A DNA stretch of 36,456 nucleotides from Candidatus Magasanikbacteria bacterium RIFOXYB2_FULL_38_10 (lineage in GTDB: Bacteria; Patescibacteriota; Patescibacteriia; Magasanikbacterales; UBA10003): positions 105,249-141,704 of the forward strand of contig MFQT01000016.1 in assembly GCA_001783145.1 (NCBI GenBank), in the 5' to 3' direction. Under the pieces are notes generated by a model. That model was not told the origin of the DNA and ran no database searches. It worked only from the letters and a program-made list of their open reading frames with translations. Position numbers and translations under genes: made by a program. Shown piece by piece: positions 1 to 7,385 of this stretch; positions within the stretch are counted from its first letter, which is position 1, and the number at the start of each line of letters is the position of its first letter.

Positions 1-258
1 CGCGGTCGCCTGGAACCCGCCATTGTAGAAGGGTCCCGCGGCGTAGCCGCCCCACGTGTTGACGCACACGGTCAGGACGGGGAGCTTCTGCTCCGCCACC
101 GCCGCCTTGACCTCCTCGACCTTGACGGGGTCCTCCTTGTTGACCTTGCCGATCCAGCCCATCTTCTGGGCACCGAGGTAGCCGCCGTAGAGGCCGGCCG
201 CGATGAGCACCAGGATGAACAACCGCACCACGGGCTTGAGGGGACGTCCGCTCGCCAT
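1..258 (-). CDS. Solute-binding-like exported protein, N-terminal fragment (cut by window edge)
   Basis: An open frame of 86 codons runs from an ATG at 258 to the left edge of the window without a stop, so only the N-terminus is present. A strong Shine-Dalgarno (AAGGAGAAG) lies upstream. Residues 10-30 form one hydrophobic segment after a basic start, read as a signal peptide or signal anchor. Then comes a charged stretch and the segment LPVLTVCVNTWGGYAAGPFY followed by NGG. The pattern of a beta strand and a Gly-Tyr-Gly-rich loop resembles the start of periplasmic solute-binding domains of the NMT1/phosphate type; that reading is inference. It is the last visible gene of a minus-strand operon with two coiled-coil proteins. 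A hand count of bases 61-120 gives 70% G+C, far above most of the window. Confidence 0.6.
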   Translation of the reverse strand, partial: MASGRPLKPVVRLFILVLIAAGLYGGYLGAQKMGWIGKVNKEDPVKVEEVKAAVAEQKLPVLTVCVNTWGGYAAGPFYNGGFQATA

Positions 259-331
259 GATCTCTTCTTCTCCTTGTCCGATCCGGGGTTAACTGCTCCC
301 TCACCCTGAGAGAGCAGCAACCCTGGATACT

Positions 332-1414
332 TTACTTGCTGTACTGATCCAACACCGAAAACTCGTCCGAACCCCTGTCGCCAGAAGCCCGCGGGGACTT
401 CGGCAGCAGCACCGGCTCTTCCGGAGCGTCCCCGCTGAGGAGATGCGCGTCCGGAAGATCCATGGACTGCTCGAGCTCGGTGATCCTGTCCATGTCCGGA
501 CCGGCGATCTCCAGCGCGGCAGTGTTGGAACCAGCGGCATTGAACTGCTTCTCGTAATTGTCGATGGCCGTGGTGAGCTGCTCCACGCGCATGTTGTCCT
601 GCGCCTCAAGAGAACTCACCAGCTGATCAGACAGGTCCGAGAGGGTGGAAATGTCGGCGAGGTTCTGGTCCCAGGAACGCTGAATGAACTCCAGCGCCTG
701 GTCATAGAGCTCACCGGAAGAAGCACCCGAAAGAATGGCACGCGCACTGGCCAGAGCCGAACGTGCGGCCTTGCTGGCTTCCCATTCTTCCGTGGAAATC
801 TTGATCTGGTGCTTCTTGTCCTCAATCTGCACCTTGAAGATCTTGTCCAGCTTCTCCAGGGCCACGCGAGCACGCTCAAGCTGCTTGAACAGCTCCACGT
901 ACATGGCGAACTGCTTTTGCAGTCGATCAAACTTGCGGGCATTGAGAGCCTTGAGCTCCTGCTTGCCCTCCTTCATCGCCTGTCTAAACATGGCGATTGC
1001 TTCGCGGGTCTCCGCGCGGTTCTGCTGAGAAATCCGGCGGATGTGCTCCGACTGGCCGCTGAGCTTCTTGATGCCCTGTTCCATGTTGGCGAGCTGGCCT
1101 TCCATCTTGTCCACATGGCCTTCCATGATGGCGATGGGGTCAAGCTCCACCACAAGTCCAGTCAGCTTCTTCATGATCACCTTGAACAGGAAGCTGACCA
1201 GATTGCGGACCTTCGGGTTCATTGCCAGCCAGGCAATGGCCAGAAGGGATCCGCCGGCAATCACCGCGTAAACGGCATTGACCAGGAAGGGAGCCAGCCA
1301 GCTCAGGAAGAACACTGCTCCCACTCCGAGACCGACCATCGTGATCAAACCGAGCCATCCTTCTGGCTTCTGCCAGAAAGACGGGGGCTTGCCCAGATTG
1401 CTGCCATTGTCCAT
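332..1414 (-). CDS. Two-TM membrane protein with long coiled coil (unknown function)
   Basis: A 360-residue protein. Residues about 18-40 and 46-66 are two adjacent hydrophobic helices (around LITMVGLGVGAVFFLSWLAP and AVIAGGSLLAIAWLAM). They are followed by about 200 residues of highly charged heptad-rich helix (roughly 90-290) and an acidic, proline-containing tail. I recognise no catalytic motif. The plan of a membrane hairpin plus a cytoplasmic coiled coil resembles XpaC-like or PspA/IM30-like proteins often found near TelA-type genes; this is a structural analogy only. The start is supported by GAGGTGA four bases before the ATG. It lies 49 bases after the upstream coiled-coil gene and 73 bases before the solute-binding-like gene, so the three are probably one operon. 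Codon use is GC-rich (bases 1081-1140 are 58% G+C by hand count). Confidence 0.7.
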   Translation of the reverse strand: MDNGSNLGKPPSFWQKPEGWLGLITMVGLGVGAVFFLSWLAPFLVNAVYAVIAGGSLLAIAWLAMNPKVRNLVSFLFKVIMKKLTGLVVELDPIAIMEGHVDKMEGQLANMEQGIKKLSGQSEHIRRISQQNRAETREAIAMFRQAMKEGKQELKALNARKFDRLQKQFAMYVELFKQLERARVALEKLDKIFKVQIEDKKHQIKISTEEWEASKAARSALASARAILSGASSGELYDQALEFIQRSWDQNLADISTLSDLSDQLVSSLEAQDNMRVEQLTTAIDNYEKQFNAAGSNTAALEIAGPDMDRITELEQSMDLPDAHLLSGDAPEEPVLLPKSPRASGDRGSDEFSVLDQYSK

Positions 1415-1463
1415 GTTCTCACCTCTTCCTTTGTTATTGAACTGTTTATGAAAAATGGATCAA

Positions 1464-2147
1464 CTAGACACCGAGGAACTGGGCCTTTTGGGCCTGAAGC
1501 TCTTGGGTCATACGTTCGAGCACCTGAGACAGATCGGCCTCAATGGCCGCCACCTGCTCCTCAATACGCTCAGCATCGGTCGTGAGCTGACGTTGCTTAC
1601 TCCTGAGGTCTTCAATCTGCCTTTCTAGGTCGCCAATCTGGCCACGGATCTTTTCCTGTTGACCATCATACGACCCAGACTGCTGACGAAGATTCTTGGC
1701 TTCATCACGACGAGCAGGCAAACCCCGCTCACGCACTCGCGTTGCCTCGGCATTGAGTAGCGCAACACGCGCATCAATTGCCTGCGCAACATCGGAAGGC
1801 TTGTAGCCTTGCGTCTTCAACATCTTCAAAGCCGCTGCCAGTCTCTCTCTTGGATTGCTCACCGCCTCAAGAATGTCCCAGGACTGCTGAAAGGCAGCCA
1901 TGGCATCCTTTTGCTCGGAAAGCTTACGAGAGAATTCTCTGTACAGCGGACTATCAGAAGGTTGAGCCGAAGTAGGGCTGACCACGACGTGCGGAATCGC
2001 CGCTACAGAGGACATATTTGGGCCAGCGGCACCAGATCCAGATGGTGAACCCGGAGGCATCAGGTCTTCATCTTCAACGTGAATGGCCTGATCAACGGCT
2101 TTCCTTAAACGACCAAGAATCCCCGGTCTTTCTTCATTACCAGCCAT
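1464..2147 (-). CDS. Soluble coiled-coil protein (unknown function)
   Basis: 227 residues if translation starts at the ATG at 2147, which has a strong Shine-Dalgarno (GGAAAGGGGAAAGAA) directly upstream. A frame-extending ATG at 2201 would add 18 residues but has no such site. The first 80 residues are low-complexity, acidic and Gly/Pro/Ser-rich. A helical region at about 80-150 follows, then a strong coiled coil to residue 225 (glutamine-, glutamate- and arginine-rich heptads such as LERQIEDLRSKQRQL). There is no signal peptide or TM segment, so it is probably cytoplasmic. It is the first gene of the GC-rich minus-strand operon. A pairing with the membrane coiled-coil protein through their helices is plausible but not shown. 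No family recognised. Confidence 0.65.
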   Translation of the reverse strand: MAGNEERPGILGRLRKAVDQAIHVEDEDLMPPGSPSGSGAAGPNMSSVAAIPHVVVSPTSAQPSDSPLYREFSRKLSEQKDAMAAFQQSWDILEAVSNPRERLAAALKMLKTQGYKPSDVAQAIDARVALLNAEATRVRERGLPARRDEAKNLRQQSGSYDGQQEKIRGQIGDLERQIEDLRSKQRQLTTDAERIEEQVAAIEADLSQVLERMTQELQAQKAQFLGV

Positions 2148-2420
2148 TTCTTTCCCCTTTCCTGCGGTTTTTATATTCCCGAAGTCAGTAAAGTAAACCA
2201 TACCAAACTGACTATTTCACCTATAACAAAAAACTTTTTATTGAAATATTTCAAAGAGCATTTCCGCATTTTGCGGACTCGCCAACTTACCATATTTCAA
2301 GAACTTTGTCAACTCCATGTTCAGCATCAAACTCTTATTTAGCCATTTTTCTCTAATTCTAGCCCAAAAAACGCCCTTCATTCAATCTCCTAATTATCCA
2401 CATCTTTTCCCCCAACTAAC

Positions 2421-2449
2421 TTGCTACTATTTTTTAAAAATTGTATAAT
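2421..2449 (+). promoter_or_regulatory. Sigma70-type promoter for candidate RNA
   Basis: TTGCTA at 2421-2426 and a perfect TATAAT at 2444-2449, separated by 17 bases, predict a start near 2456. No plus-strand gene follows before hppA's own promoter, so it most likely serves the structured segment downstream. Confidence 0.45.
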
Positions 2450-2455
2450 GATAAT

Positions 2456-2876
2456 GAAGATGAACCTTACAAATAAACAAAAGCCAAATTCTGCTTAGCT
2501 GAAAGAGTGAAATTCTTTAATTTTTCCTTTTCAGCTGGGCAGGGTTCGGCAAGAAGTCGTAAGGCCGCTTCTCGCGGCATAGTGGTCTCAAGGCCTATGG
2601 CCTTTCGGTTGATTCGCGGGGTTCGTTTGTGCTACCGCGCGGGCACCTTTAATCCCCCAAGCCTCTACCGAGGCGTTGTTCATTTCTCCTTGAGCCCTGC
2701 CCAGCTTTTCATCTTCCTTGTGTTCTTTGTACAATTCAACGACTTGTCCTTTTTCGTTCTTTTTTGCAGACATCTTTTTCCTTTGTCTGCTATCCTTTTC
2801 CATGCTAAGAACAACTTCTTATTATAGAAATCCTTTTATCCATAAGAGCTCATAACGGGCTCTTTCTTTTTTTAAC
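2456..2876 (+). ncRNA. Candidate structured RNA (unassigned), about 420 nt
   Basis: A good promoter stands in front and a terminator-like hairpin with a T tract behind. Between them is a compact GC-rich segment (about 2530-2706) in AT-rich surroundings. Its ends pair: AGCTGGGCAGGG near 2533 with CCCTGCCCAGCT near 2695. Inside are further hairpins: GCCGC/GCGGC (about 2563-2577), AAGGCC/GGCCTT (about 2590-2604), GTGC/GCAC (about 2627-2645) and GCCTC/GAGGC (about 2661-2674). A second stem, AGCTGAAA/TTTTCAGCT (about 2498-2535), competes for the same AGCT. I compared it by eye with tmRNA, RNase P RNA, SRP RNA and 6S RNA and found none of their signature sequences. Because stems read the same on both strands, the RNA could be on the minus strand. 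Alternatively, a 61-residue minus-strand reading frame (2588-2773, with AAAGGA before its ATG) could be a small gene. Confidence 0.3.
2844..2876 (+). terminator. Rho-independent terminator-like hairpin
   Basis: AAGAGC, an eight-base loop region, and GGCTCTT, followed by TTCTTTTTTT. It closes the transcript predicted to start near 2456. Confidence 0.45.
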
Positions 2877-2891
2877 AAACCAATAATCACC

Positions 2892-2921
2892 TTGCCAAAA
2901 CCAATTCAATTTTGCTATAAT
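2892..2921 (+). promoter_or_regulatory. Promoter of hppA
   Basis: TTGCCA (2892-2897), 18 bases, then TATAAT (2916-2921) preceded by TTTGC. The predicted start near 2928 leaves a leader of about 70 bases before the hppA ATG. Confidence 0.5.
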
Positions 2922-2998
2922 TCTTTGCAGTTGCCGGCCCAAAACAAATACTTACAGAACTTTCAACATTTTTTATTCTTAATTCATAACTCATTTTT

Positions 2999-4990
2999 AT
3001 GCCTACCGCATTATTGCTTTCTCTTTTGGCTGCCGTTCTGGCCATTGCCTATGGCGTGTTTATGGTTTATACCATCAACCAAAAACCTACTGGTGATGAA
3101 CGCATGAATGCTATTGCCAAAGCTATCCAAGAAGGTGCCAAAGCTTACTTAAACAGGCAAACTCGCACCATTGCTTGGATTGGTTTAATTGTTTTTATCT
3201 TGCTCTGGTTATTTTTAAATTTAAAAATTGCTTTAGGTTTTTCCGTCGGCGCTTTCCTTTCTGCGCTGGCTGGCTACATTGGTATGAGCGTTTCCGTAAA
3301 ATCCAATGTGCGCACTGCCGAAGCGGCCAAAGATGGTTTGGAACCGGCCTTGGCCTTAGCTGTTAAGGGTGGCTCTGTCACCGGTATTTTAGTTGTTGGT
3401 TTGGGCTTACTTGGTGTGGCTGGTTTTTATGCCATTACTAAAGATTTAAATGCTTTGATTGGATTAAGTTTTGGAGGCAGTTTAATTTCTGTCTTTGCCC
3501 GCTTGGGTGGAGGTATTTTTACCAAAGCCGCTGATGTGGGCGCCGATTTGGTTGGCAAAGTGGAAAAAGGCATTCCAGAAGATGATCCGCGCAACCCCGC
3601 AGTAATTGCCGATAATGTGGGTGATAATGTTGGCGATTGCGCCGGTATGGCCGCTGATCTTTTTGAAACTTACGCCGTCACCGCCGTAGCCGCCATGCTC
3701 TTAGGTCATTTACTTTTCCCCACCGCTACCAATTTGGTGTTCTATCCTTTAATTATTGGCGCCGCTTCTATTGTCACCGCTATTGTCGGCATCTATTTTA
3801 TTAAGCTGGGCAAAAGCAAAAACATCATGAATGCTTTGTATAAAGGTTTGGGTGTGGCCACTGTTTTATCCGCCATTATCTTTTATCCATTAACCAAATG
3901 GGCAACCAAAGACCTTGAATTAAACCAAAATTTGTATGGCGCCGCTTTGGTTGGTTTGGCCTTAACCATTTTAATGGTTTGGATTACCGATTATTACACC
4001 TCTACCAAAAACAAACCGGTGCGTTCTATTGCCAAAGCTTCCGAAGGCGGACATGGCACCAATGTAATTGCCGGACTCGCTGTTTCCATGAAATCCACGG
4101 CTTGGCCAGTTATCTTTATTGTGAGCGCCATTTTGTTAGCCTACTCTTATGCCGGCTTGTATGGCATTGCCATTGCCGCTATGAGCATGTTGTCTTTAAC
4201 CGGCATTATTGTCACCATTGATGCTTATGGCCCTATCACAGACAACGCCGGTGGTATTGCTGAAATGGCTAATCTTCCGGAATCTGTTCGCGCTGTTACC
4301 GATCCATTGGATGCCGTAGGCAACACTACCAAAGCCGTCACTAAAGGTTATGCCATTGCTTCGGCCGGCTTAGCCGCGATGGTTATGTTTGCCGCTTACA
4401 CTCAAGAATTTGCTAATCGCGGCATCAATTTAAATTTTTCTTTAAGTGATACCCGAGTCTTAGTGGGCTTGTTTATTGGTGGACTTCTTCCTTATTTATT
4501 TGGTTCTATGGCGATGGAATCCGTGGGTAAAGTAGCCACCAAAGTAGTGGAGGAAGTGCGCCGCCAGTTTAGAGAGATCTCCGGTTTGATGGAAGGTACA
4601 GCCAAACCGGATTATGGCAAAGCCGTGGACATTGTCACCAAAGGAGCTTTGCGCGCCATGATTGTACCAGCCCTAATTCCCGTAGTAGCCCCAATTTTAG
4701 TTGGCTGGCTCTTAGGCCCGGTAGCCTTGGGCGGCCTCTTGGTGGGTTCTATTGTGACAGGAATTTTTGTGGCTATCTCCATGACTTCTGGTGGTGCGGC
4801 TTGGGACAACGCTAAAAAATATATTGAAGCGGGAAATTTTGGCGGCAAAGGTAGTTTTGCTCACAGTGCCGCTGTCACCGGTGATACTGTTGGCGATCCC
4901 TATAAAGACACTGCCGGCCCAGCCATCAATCCAATGATTAAAATTTTAAACATTGTTTCTTTACTCATTGTAGGTTGGTTGATTAAGTAA
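2999..4990 (+). CDS. hppA: Membrane-bound H+-translocating pyrophosphatase, K+-independent type
   Basis: 663 residues, the usual length for bacterial M-PPases, with about 16 hydrophobic segments. It hydrolyses cytoplasmic pyrophosphate and pumps protons (or Na+) out. The family signatures are intact: [15 protein letters not shown] at about 174-188, [17 protein letters not shown] at about 205-221, the [10 protein letters not shown] loop at about 441-450, and the C-terminal [20 protein letters not shown]. Lys at the GNTTK position, where K+-dependent enzymes carry Ala, marks the K+-independent class in the established scheme. These are mostly H+ pumps, so H+ specificity is likely but not certain. 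The start at 2999 begins directly with a hydrophobic helix; there is no Shine-Dalgarno. It is transcribed alone, with its own promoter and terminator. In a reduced fermentative genome it would salvage PPi energy into a membrane gradient. Confidence 0.97.
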   Translation: MPTALLLSLLAAVLAIAYGVFMVYTINQKPTGDERMNAIAKAIQEGAKAYLNRQTRTIAWIGLIVFILLWLFLNLKIALGFSVGAFLSALAGYIGMSVSVKSNVRTAEAAKDGLEPALALAVKGGSVTGILVVGLGLLGVAGFYAITKDLNALIGLSFGGSLISVFARLGGGIFTKAADVGADLVGKVEKGIPEDDPRNPAVIADNVGDNVGDCAGMAADLFETYAVTAVAAMLLGHLLFPTATNLVFYPLIIGAASIVTAIVGIYFIKLGKSKNIMNALYKGLGVATVLSAIIFYPLTKWATKDLELNQNLYGAALVGLALTILMVWITDYYTSTKNKPVRSIAKASEGGHGTNVIAGLAVSMKSTAWPVIFIVSAILLAYSYAGLYGIAIAAMSMLSLTGIIVTIDAYGPITDNAGGIAEMANLPESVRAVTDPLDAVGNTTKAVTKGYAIASAGLAAMVMFAAYTQEFANRGINLNFSLSDTRVLVGLFIGGLLPYLFGSMAMESVGKVATKVVEEVRRQFREISGLMEGTAKPDYGKAVDIVTKGALRAMIVPALIPVVAPILVGWLLGPVALGGLLVGSIVTGIFVAISMTSGGAAWDNAKKYIEAGNFGGKGSFAHSAAVTGDTVGDPYKDTAGPAINPMIKILNIVSLLIVGWLIK

Positions 4991-5008
4991 AAAGCAAAAG
5001 GACAATTT

Positions 5009-5045
5009 AAAACCGCCCCCACTTCAACAAGGGGCGGTTTTGATT
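5009..5045 (+). terminator. Terminator of hppA
   Basis: AAAACCGCCCC and GGGGCGGTTTT pair around an 11-base loop and run into Ts. It lies between convergent genes and could also stop transcription from the minus-strand gene at 5065. Confidence 0.85.
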
Positions 5046-5064
5046 TACAAAAGTTAAATCCATT

Positions 5065-5451
5065 CTAGGCAGTCAACCATTCTACGGCTTTTTTTTCCTC
5101 ATCAAAAAATTTATAATCTTTATGCCCGGCCAAAGTGTAGATGGAAGCGACTATGGTTTTTCTAAAAAAGTCAGCGCCAAGAAAAGCGACTTTACCAATT
5201 TTAAAAAATTTAAAATATTTGGAATGAATCTCTATGGCTTCTCTGTCCATCTTTCCGGCTTTACTAATATCAATTAAAATTTTTACCGGCTCCAAATCTT
5301 TCTGAAAAACAAAAGTGCTTTGTTCTACAATGGCCTTAAACATGGCATCGGCATCCTCACCTATTTGATTACCAATAATTTTAACCCTCATTATTTTAAG
5401 ATTCTCATCCCATTTTACTTCAAACTTTTTTTCTTTAATATCTTTAACCAT
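5065..5451 (-). CDS. SpoIIAA/STAS-like small protein
   Basis: 128 residues, soluble, no signal peptide. The alternation of strands and helices fits the SpoIIAA-like STAS fold: FEVKWDENLKIMRVKIIG, then helix DADAMFKAIVEQ, strand PVKILIDISKAGKMD, helix DREAIEIHSKYFKF, strand KVAFLGADF and a C-terminal DEEKKAVEWLTA. The DISKAGKMD segment sits where phosphorylatable Ser/Thr residues lie in anti-sigma antagonists, and its Ser could play that role; this is inference. Proteins of this kind (PF11964-like) also occur as stand-alone proteins with lipid- or nucleotide-related roles, and no partner kinase is visible here. The gene is monocistronic with a good promoter about 21 bases upstream of the ATG. 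Confidence 0.7.
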   Translation of the reverse strand: MVKDIKEKKFEVKWDENLKIMRVKIIGNQIGEDADAMFKAIVEQSTFVFQKDLEPVKILIDISKAGKMDREAIEIHSKYFKFFKIGKVAFLGADFFRKTIVASIYTLAGHKDYKFFDEEKKAVEWLTA

Positions 5452-5478
5452 ATTAGTCTTAAAATTAGTTCTAAATTG

Positions 5479-5507
5479 ATTATATAAAATTAACTAAAAA
5501 ATAACAA
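5479..5507 (-). promoter_or_regulatory. Promoter of the STAS-like gene
   Basis: On the minus strand TTGTTA (5507-5502), 17 bases, and TATAAT (5484-5479). The predicted start near 5472 gives a leader of about 21 bases. Confidence 0.55.
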
Positions 5508-5587
5508 CACGAAGTTTAGGGATGAAATGGGATTAAAACACCCCTTAAGGGAGCGCCACTATATTGAACACAGAATTAAGGGTGGGC

Positions 5588-5616
5588 TTGACAAAACCGC
5601 TTAAATGTGCTATAGT
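5588..5616 (+). promoter_or_regulatory. Consensus promoter of the lytic transglycosylase gene
   Basis: TTGACA (5588-5593), exactly 17 bases, TATAGT (5611-5616), with TGTGC immediately before the -10. The TGTGC-plus-minus-10 arrangement recurs at 7045, 16090 and 26056. Confidence 0.8.
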
Positions 5617-5662
5617 TAAGCGTTGTTCTTTGACTTTAACCCTTCTTAAATAGAGGTTTAAA

Positions 5663-6940
5663 TTGAAAAAGATTAGCCTGAACGCCTCGGCATTGCTAAT
5701 CATTGGATGGCTCTTTGCTACCGGCAACTTGCTGGCCGAAGAGCCAACCAAAGTTGAAGTTGCGCCGGTTCAGCAGGGTGGAAAAAAGCTGACGCCGGAA
5801 AAGAAGGCTCAGCAAAAAAAAGCGCCGGCAACAGCACCCAAGGCGGCCAAGAAGTGCCGACGCAATCCGGCCATCCCCAAGCAGAAGATTGATATCATGG
5901 AGCGCATCTGCGTGGCCAAAAACCTGCTCTCCAGCGGACAGCAGGCAGAGGCCAAATACTGTAAGAAGATCATTCGGGTTTGTACTGGCAAGGGCAAAAA
6001 CAGGAAATGCACTGACAAAAAAATTTCCCGTTTCTGCGGACGGTCCGTCCTCCTGGCTTCCATGGATGCTGATGACGGCATGATCAAGGTGGTGGAAATC
6101 TCTTCCGAGGGCAAGTCTTCGGTCAAGGGATATGCCATCCGTCTTCTTTCGCGCGATGGCGTGGACTCGGAATACGACGTTTCCTCGCCTCCGGGACAAC
6201 TGGTGATTGGAATTCAGTTCCCGCTCCAGATCAGAACCTCTCAGGGTCTGAAACTGGAAAGGGCCATCTACACGCCTTACTCCAAGGAACTGCGTGAGAA
6301 GTTCCCGGAGCTGGTCACCTTAGGGTGGCAGTATCTCAACACAGGCCTTGCCACAGCGCGAACCAAGATTGAGAAGGAAGGCGTGACAGAAATCAAACGC
6401 ATCCTCACCAAGGTCATTCTAACACTGGTCTTGATTGAGCACTTCAGCAACGAGGAGCTTGAGGATGACCAACTGGAAGAAGAGATCTATCGCGTGGCCT
6501 TAACCCTTGGCGCCAACCAGGAAAAGGCCTACCGCTACTCTGTCTCGGGAGTAGGAGCGCGTGGCATTGGCCAGTTCATGCAGATAACCTGGAAATCCTT
6601 GCACAGACGTTACCTCGGCCTTCTGCCCAAGGATTTTTTCCAAGGCAGTGCTCAACACCCCAGCGCTCTCATTGCGCAGTTTCTTTTGGCCAATGAGGAC
6701 CTAAACTTCCTCTTTAGTCATAAGGGCTGGCGCACAACGGAAAAGCAGGCGGCCTTTTTGGTTGACTCGCGCCAAGTGGGCGAATATCTAGCGCTGAGCT
6801 ACAACGGAGGAGCGCCCAGAGCTTACCGTTGGCTCGTTTCCGGACGTACCATGACCTTGCCCAAAGAAGGAACCAAGTACATCCGCAAGTTCAATCAGGT
6901 TTGGCAATACTTAACAGACCTGAAAACCCCTGGACAATAG
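5663..6940 (+). CDS. Exported SLT-like lytic transglycosylase
   Basis: 425 residues starting at TTG (5663-5665), chosen because GAGGT lies seven bases upstream and a signal peptide follows at once (MKKISLNASALLIIGWLFAT, cleavage near LLA-EE at about 26). A Lys/Ala-rich linker (30-60) and a Cys-rich segment (about 62-130, with CRR, CVAK, YCKK, RVC, RKC and RFCG) precede the catalytic part. EKAYRYSVSGVGARGIGQFM (about 285-304) matches the SLT signature: a candidate catalytic Glu about 11 residues before GARG, then IGQFMQ. LSYNGGAPRAYRWL near 380 corresponds to the YN-G motif of the family. It should cleave peptidoglycan glycan strands outside the membrane. The gene is GC-rich against its neighbours (6301-6360 is 62% G+C by hand count) and has its own promoter and terminator, suggesting acquisition as a single-gene cassette. 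Confidence 0.8.
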   Translation: MKKISLNASALLIIGWLFATGNLLAEEPTKVEVAPVQQGGKKLTPEKKAQQKKAPATAPKAAKKCRRNPAIPKQKIDIMERICVAKNLLSSGQQAEAKYCKKIIRVCTGKGKNRKCTDKKISRFCGRSVLLASMDADDGMIKVVEISSEGKSSVKGYAIRLLSRDGVDSEYDVSSPPGQLVIGIQFPLQIRTSQGLKLERAIYTPYSKELREKFPELVTLGWQYLNTGLATARTKIEKEGVTEIKRILTKVILTLVLIEHFSNEELEDDQLEEEIYRVALTLGANQEKAYRYSVSGVGARGIGQFMQITWKSLHRRYLGLLPKDFFQGSAQHPSALIAQFLLANEDLNFLFSHKGWRTTEKQAAFLVDSRQVGEYLALSYNGGAPRAYRWLVSGRTMTLPKEGTKYIRKFNQVWQYLTDLKTPGQ

Positions 6941-6960
6941 TATCTTTTCAACAACCTCAA

Positions 6961-6990
6961 CACTCCGGCTTCGGTCGGAGTTTTTTTTAT
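6961..6990 (+). terminator. Terminator of the transglycosylase gene
   Basis: ACTCCG, a GC-rich loop with TTCG, CGGAGT, then eight Ts and ATTT. Confidence 0.9.
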
Positions 6991-7026
6991 TTAAACTCAT
7001 TTTTTACAGCTTAGATTGTTGCCCTA

Positions 7027-7055
7027 TTGCATTTTAAGCTAAAATGTGCTATAAT
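7027..7055 (+). promoter_or_regulatory. Promoter of the DUF5679 gene
   Basis: TTGCAT (7027-7032), 17 bases, TATAAT (7050-7055) preceded by AATGTGC. The leader to the ATG at 7140 is about 78 bases and AT-rich. Confidence 0.6.
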
Positions 7056-7139
7056 ATACACAGGTCTTAAAAAACCGCTAATTCTTAATATAATTAACGC
7101 TTAAAAGCGAATATACGCTTAAAGCATAATTTTAAAACT

Positions 7140-7298
7140 ATGGATGCTTATTGCGTCAAATGCAAAGCCAAAAGAGAAATGAATGACCCTAAAGAAGTCA
7201 CCATGCCAGCCAAGGGCGGAGGTACCAGACCTGCCATGAAAGGTACTTGCCCAGTTTGTAGCACCGGTATGTTTAAAATCATGCCCAAAAAGGTGTAA
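7140..7298 (+). CDS. Small zinc-ribbon protein (DUF5679-like)
   Basis: 52 residues. Two CxxC knuckles, YCVKCKAK at 4-11 and TCPVCSTG at 36-43, flank a MNDPKEVTMPAKGG hairpin. This is the layout of the DUF5679 family, common in Patescibacteria and some phages. The four cysteines should bind one zinc. The function is unknown; related ribbons occur at the C-terminus of DNA topoisomerases, so nucleic-acid contact is a reasonable guess. It has its own promoter and terminator, which supports a real gene despite its size. No Shine-Dalgarno is visible. Confidence 0.85.
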   Translation: MDAYCVKCKAKREMNDPKEVTMPAKGGGTRPAMKGTCPVCSTGMFKIMPKKV

Positions 7299-7310
7299 AC
7301 CTTTTCTCCT

Positions 7311-7350
7311 AAAAACACTTCTCCTTGACAGAGAGGTGTTTTTGTTTTAT
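7311..7350 (+). terminator. Terminator of the DUF5679 gene
   Basis: AAAACACTTCTC and GAGAGGTGTTTT pair around a short loop (CTTGACA), followed by TGTTTTATT. Confidence 0.85.
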
Positions 7351-7385
7351 TCTTAAACTACTTTTATTTACAAAAACATTATTTT

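Larger units (their letters stand above)
2148..2998. other. Long non-coding gap between the GC-rich operon and hppA
   Basis: About 850 bases without a convincing gene. 2202-2420 is AT-rich and I see nothing in it beyond a short palindrome (TTGAAATATTTCAA, 2252-2265). 2421-2876 holds a promoter, a GC-rich multi-hairpin segment and a terminator, annotated separately. 2892-2921 is the likely hppA promoter. Composition changes sharply near 2200 from GC-rich to AT-rich, so the edge of a transferred block, or an assembly join, lies here. Confidence 0.6.

Noticed and set aside
72-609. Minus-strand frames of 82 and 102 codons with Arg/Ser-rich products
   Set aside because: They are out-of-frame shadows of the solute-binding-like gene and the end of the two-TM coiled-coil gene.
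443-1585. Long plus-strand open frame (380 codons) over the GC-rich operon
   Set aside because: It is antisense to two genes with SD sites and coiled-coil or TM structure. Its His/Leu-rich product has no domain sense. GC-rich DNA often leaves the opposite strand open.
2507-2827. Plus-strand open frame of 106 codons
   Set aside because: It lies across the hairpin-rich segment, has no ribosome-binding site and gives a Phe-rich product without pattern; an RNA explanation fits better.
2456-2876. tmRNA, RNase P RNA, SRP RNA or 6S RNA
   Set aside because: Size and structure would allow some of these, but the conserved tRNA-like ends, a tag frame ending in Ala-Ala, the P4 core words and the SRP apical loop were not found on either strand.
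5696-6199. Minus-strand open frame of 167 codons
   Set aside because: It is antisense to the transglycosylase gene, which has a promoter, signal peptide and catalytic motifs.
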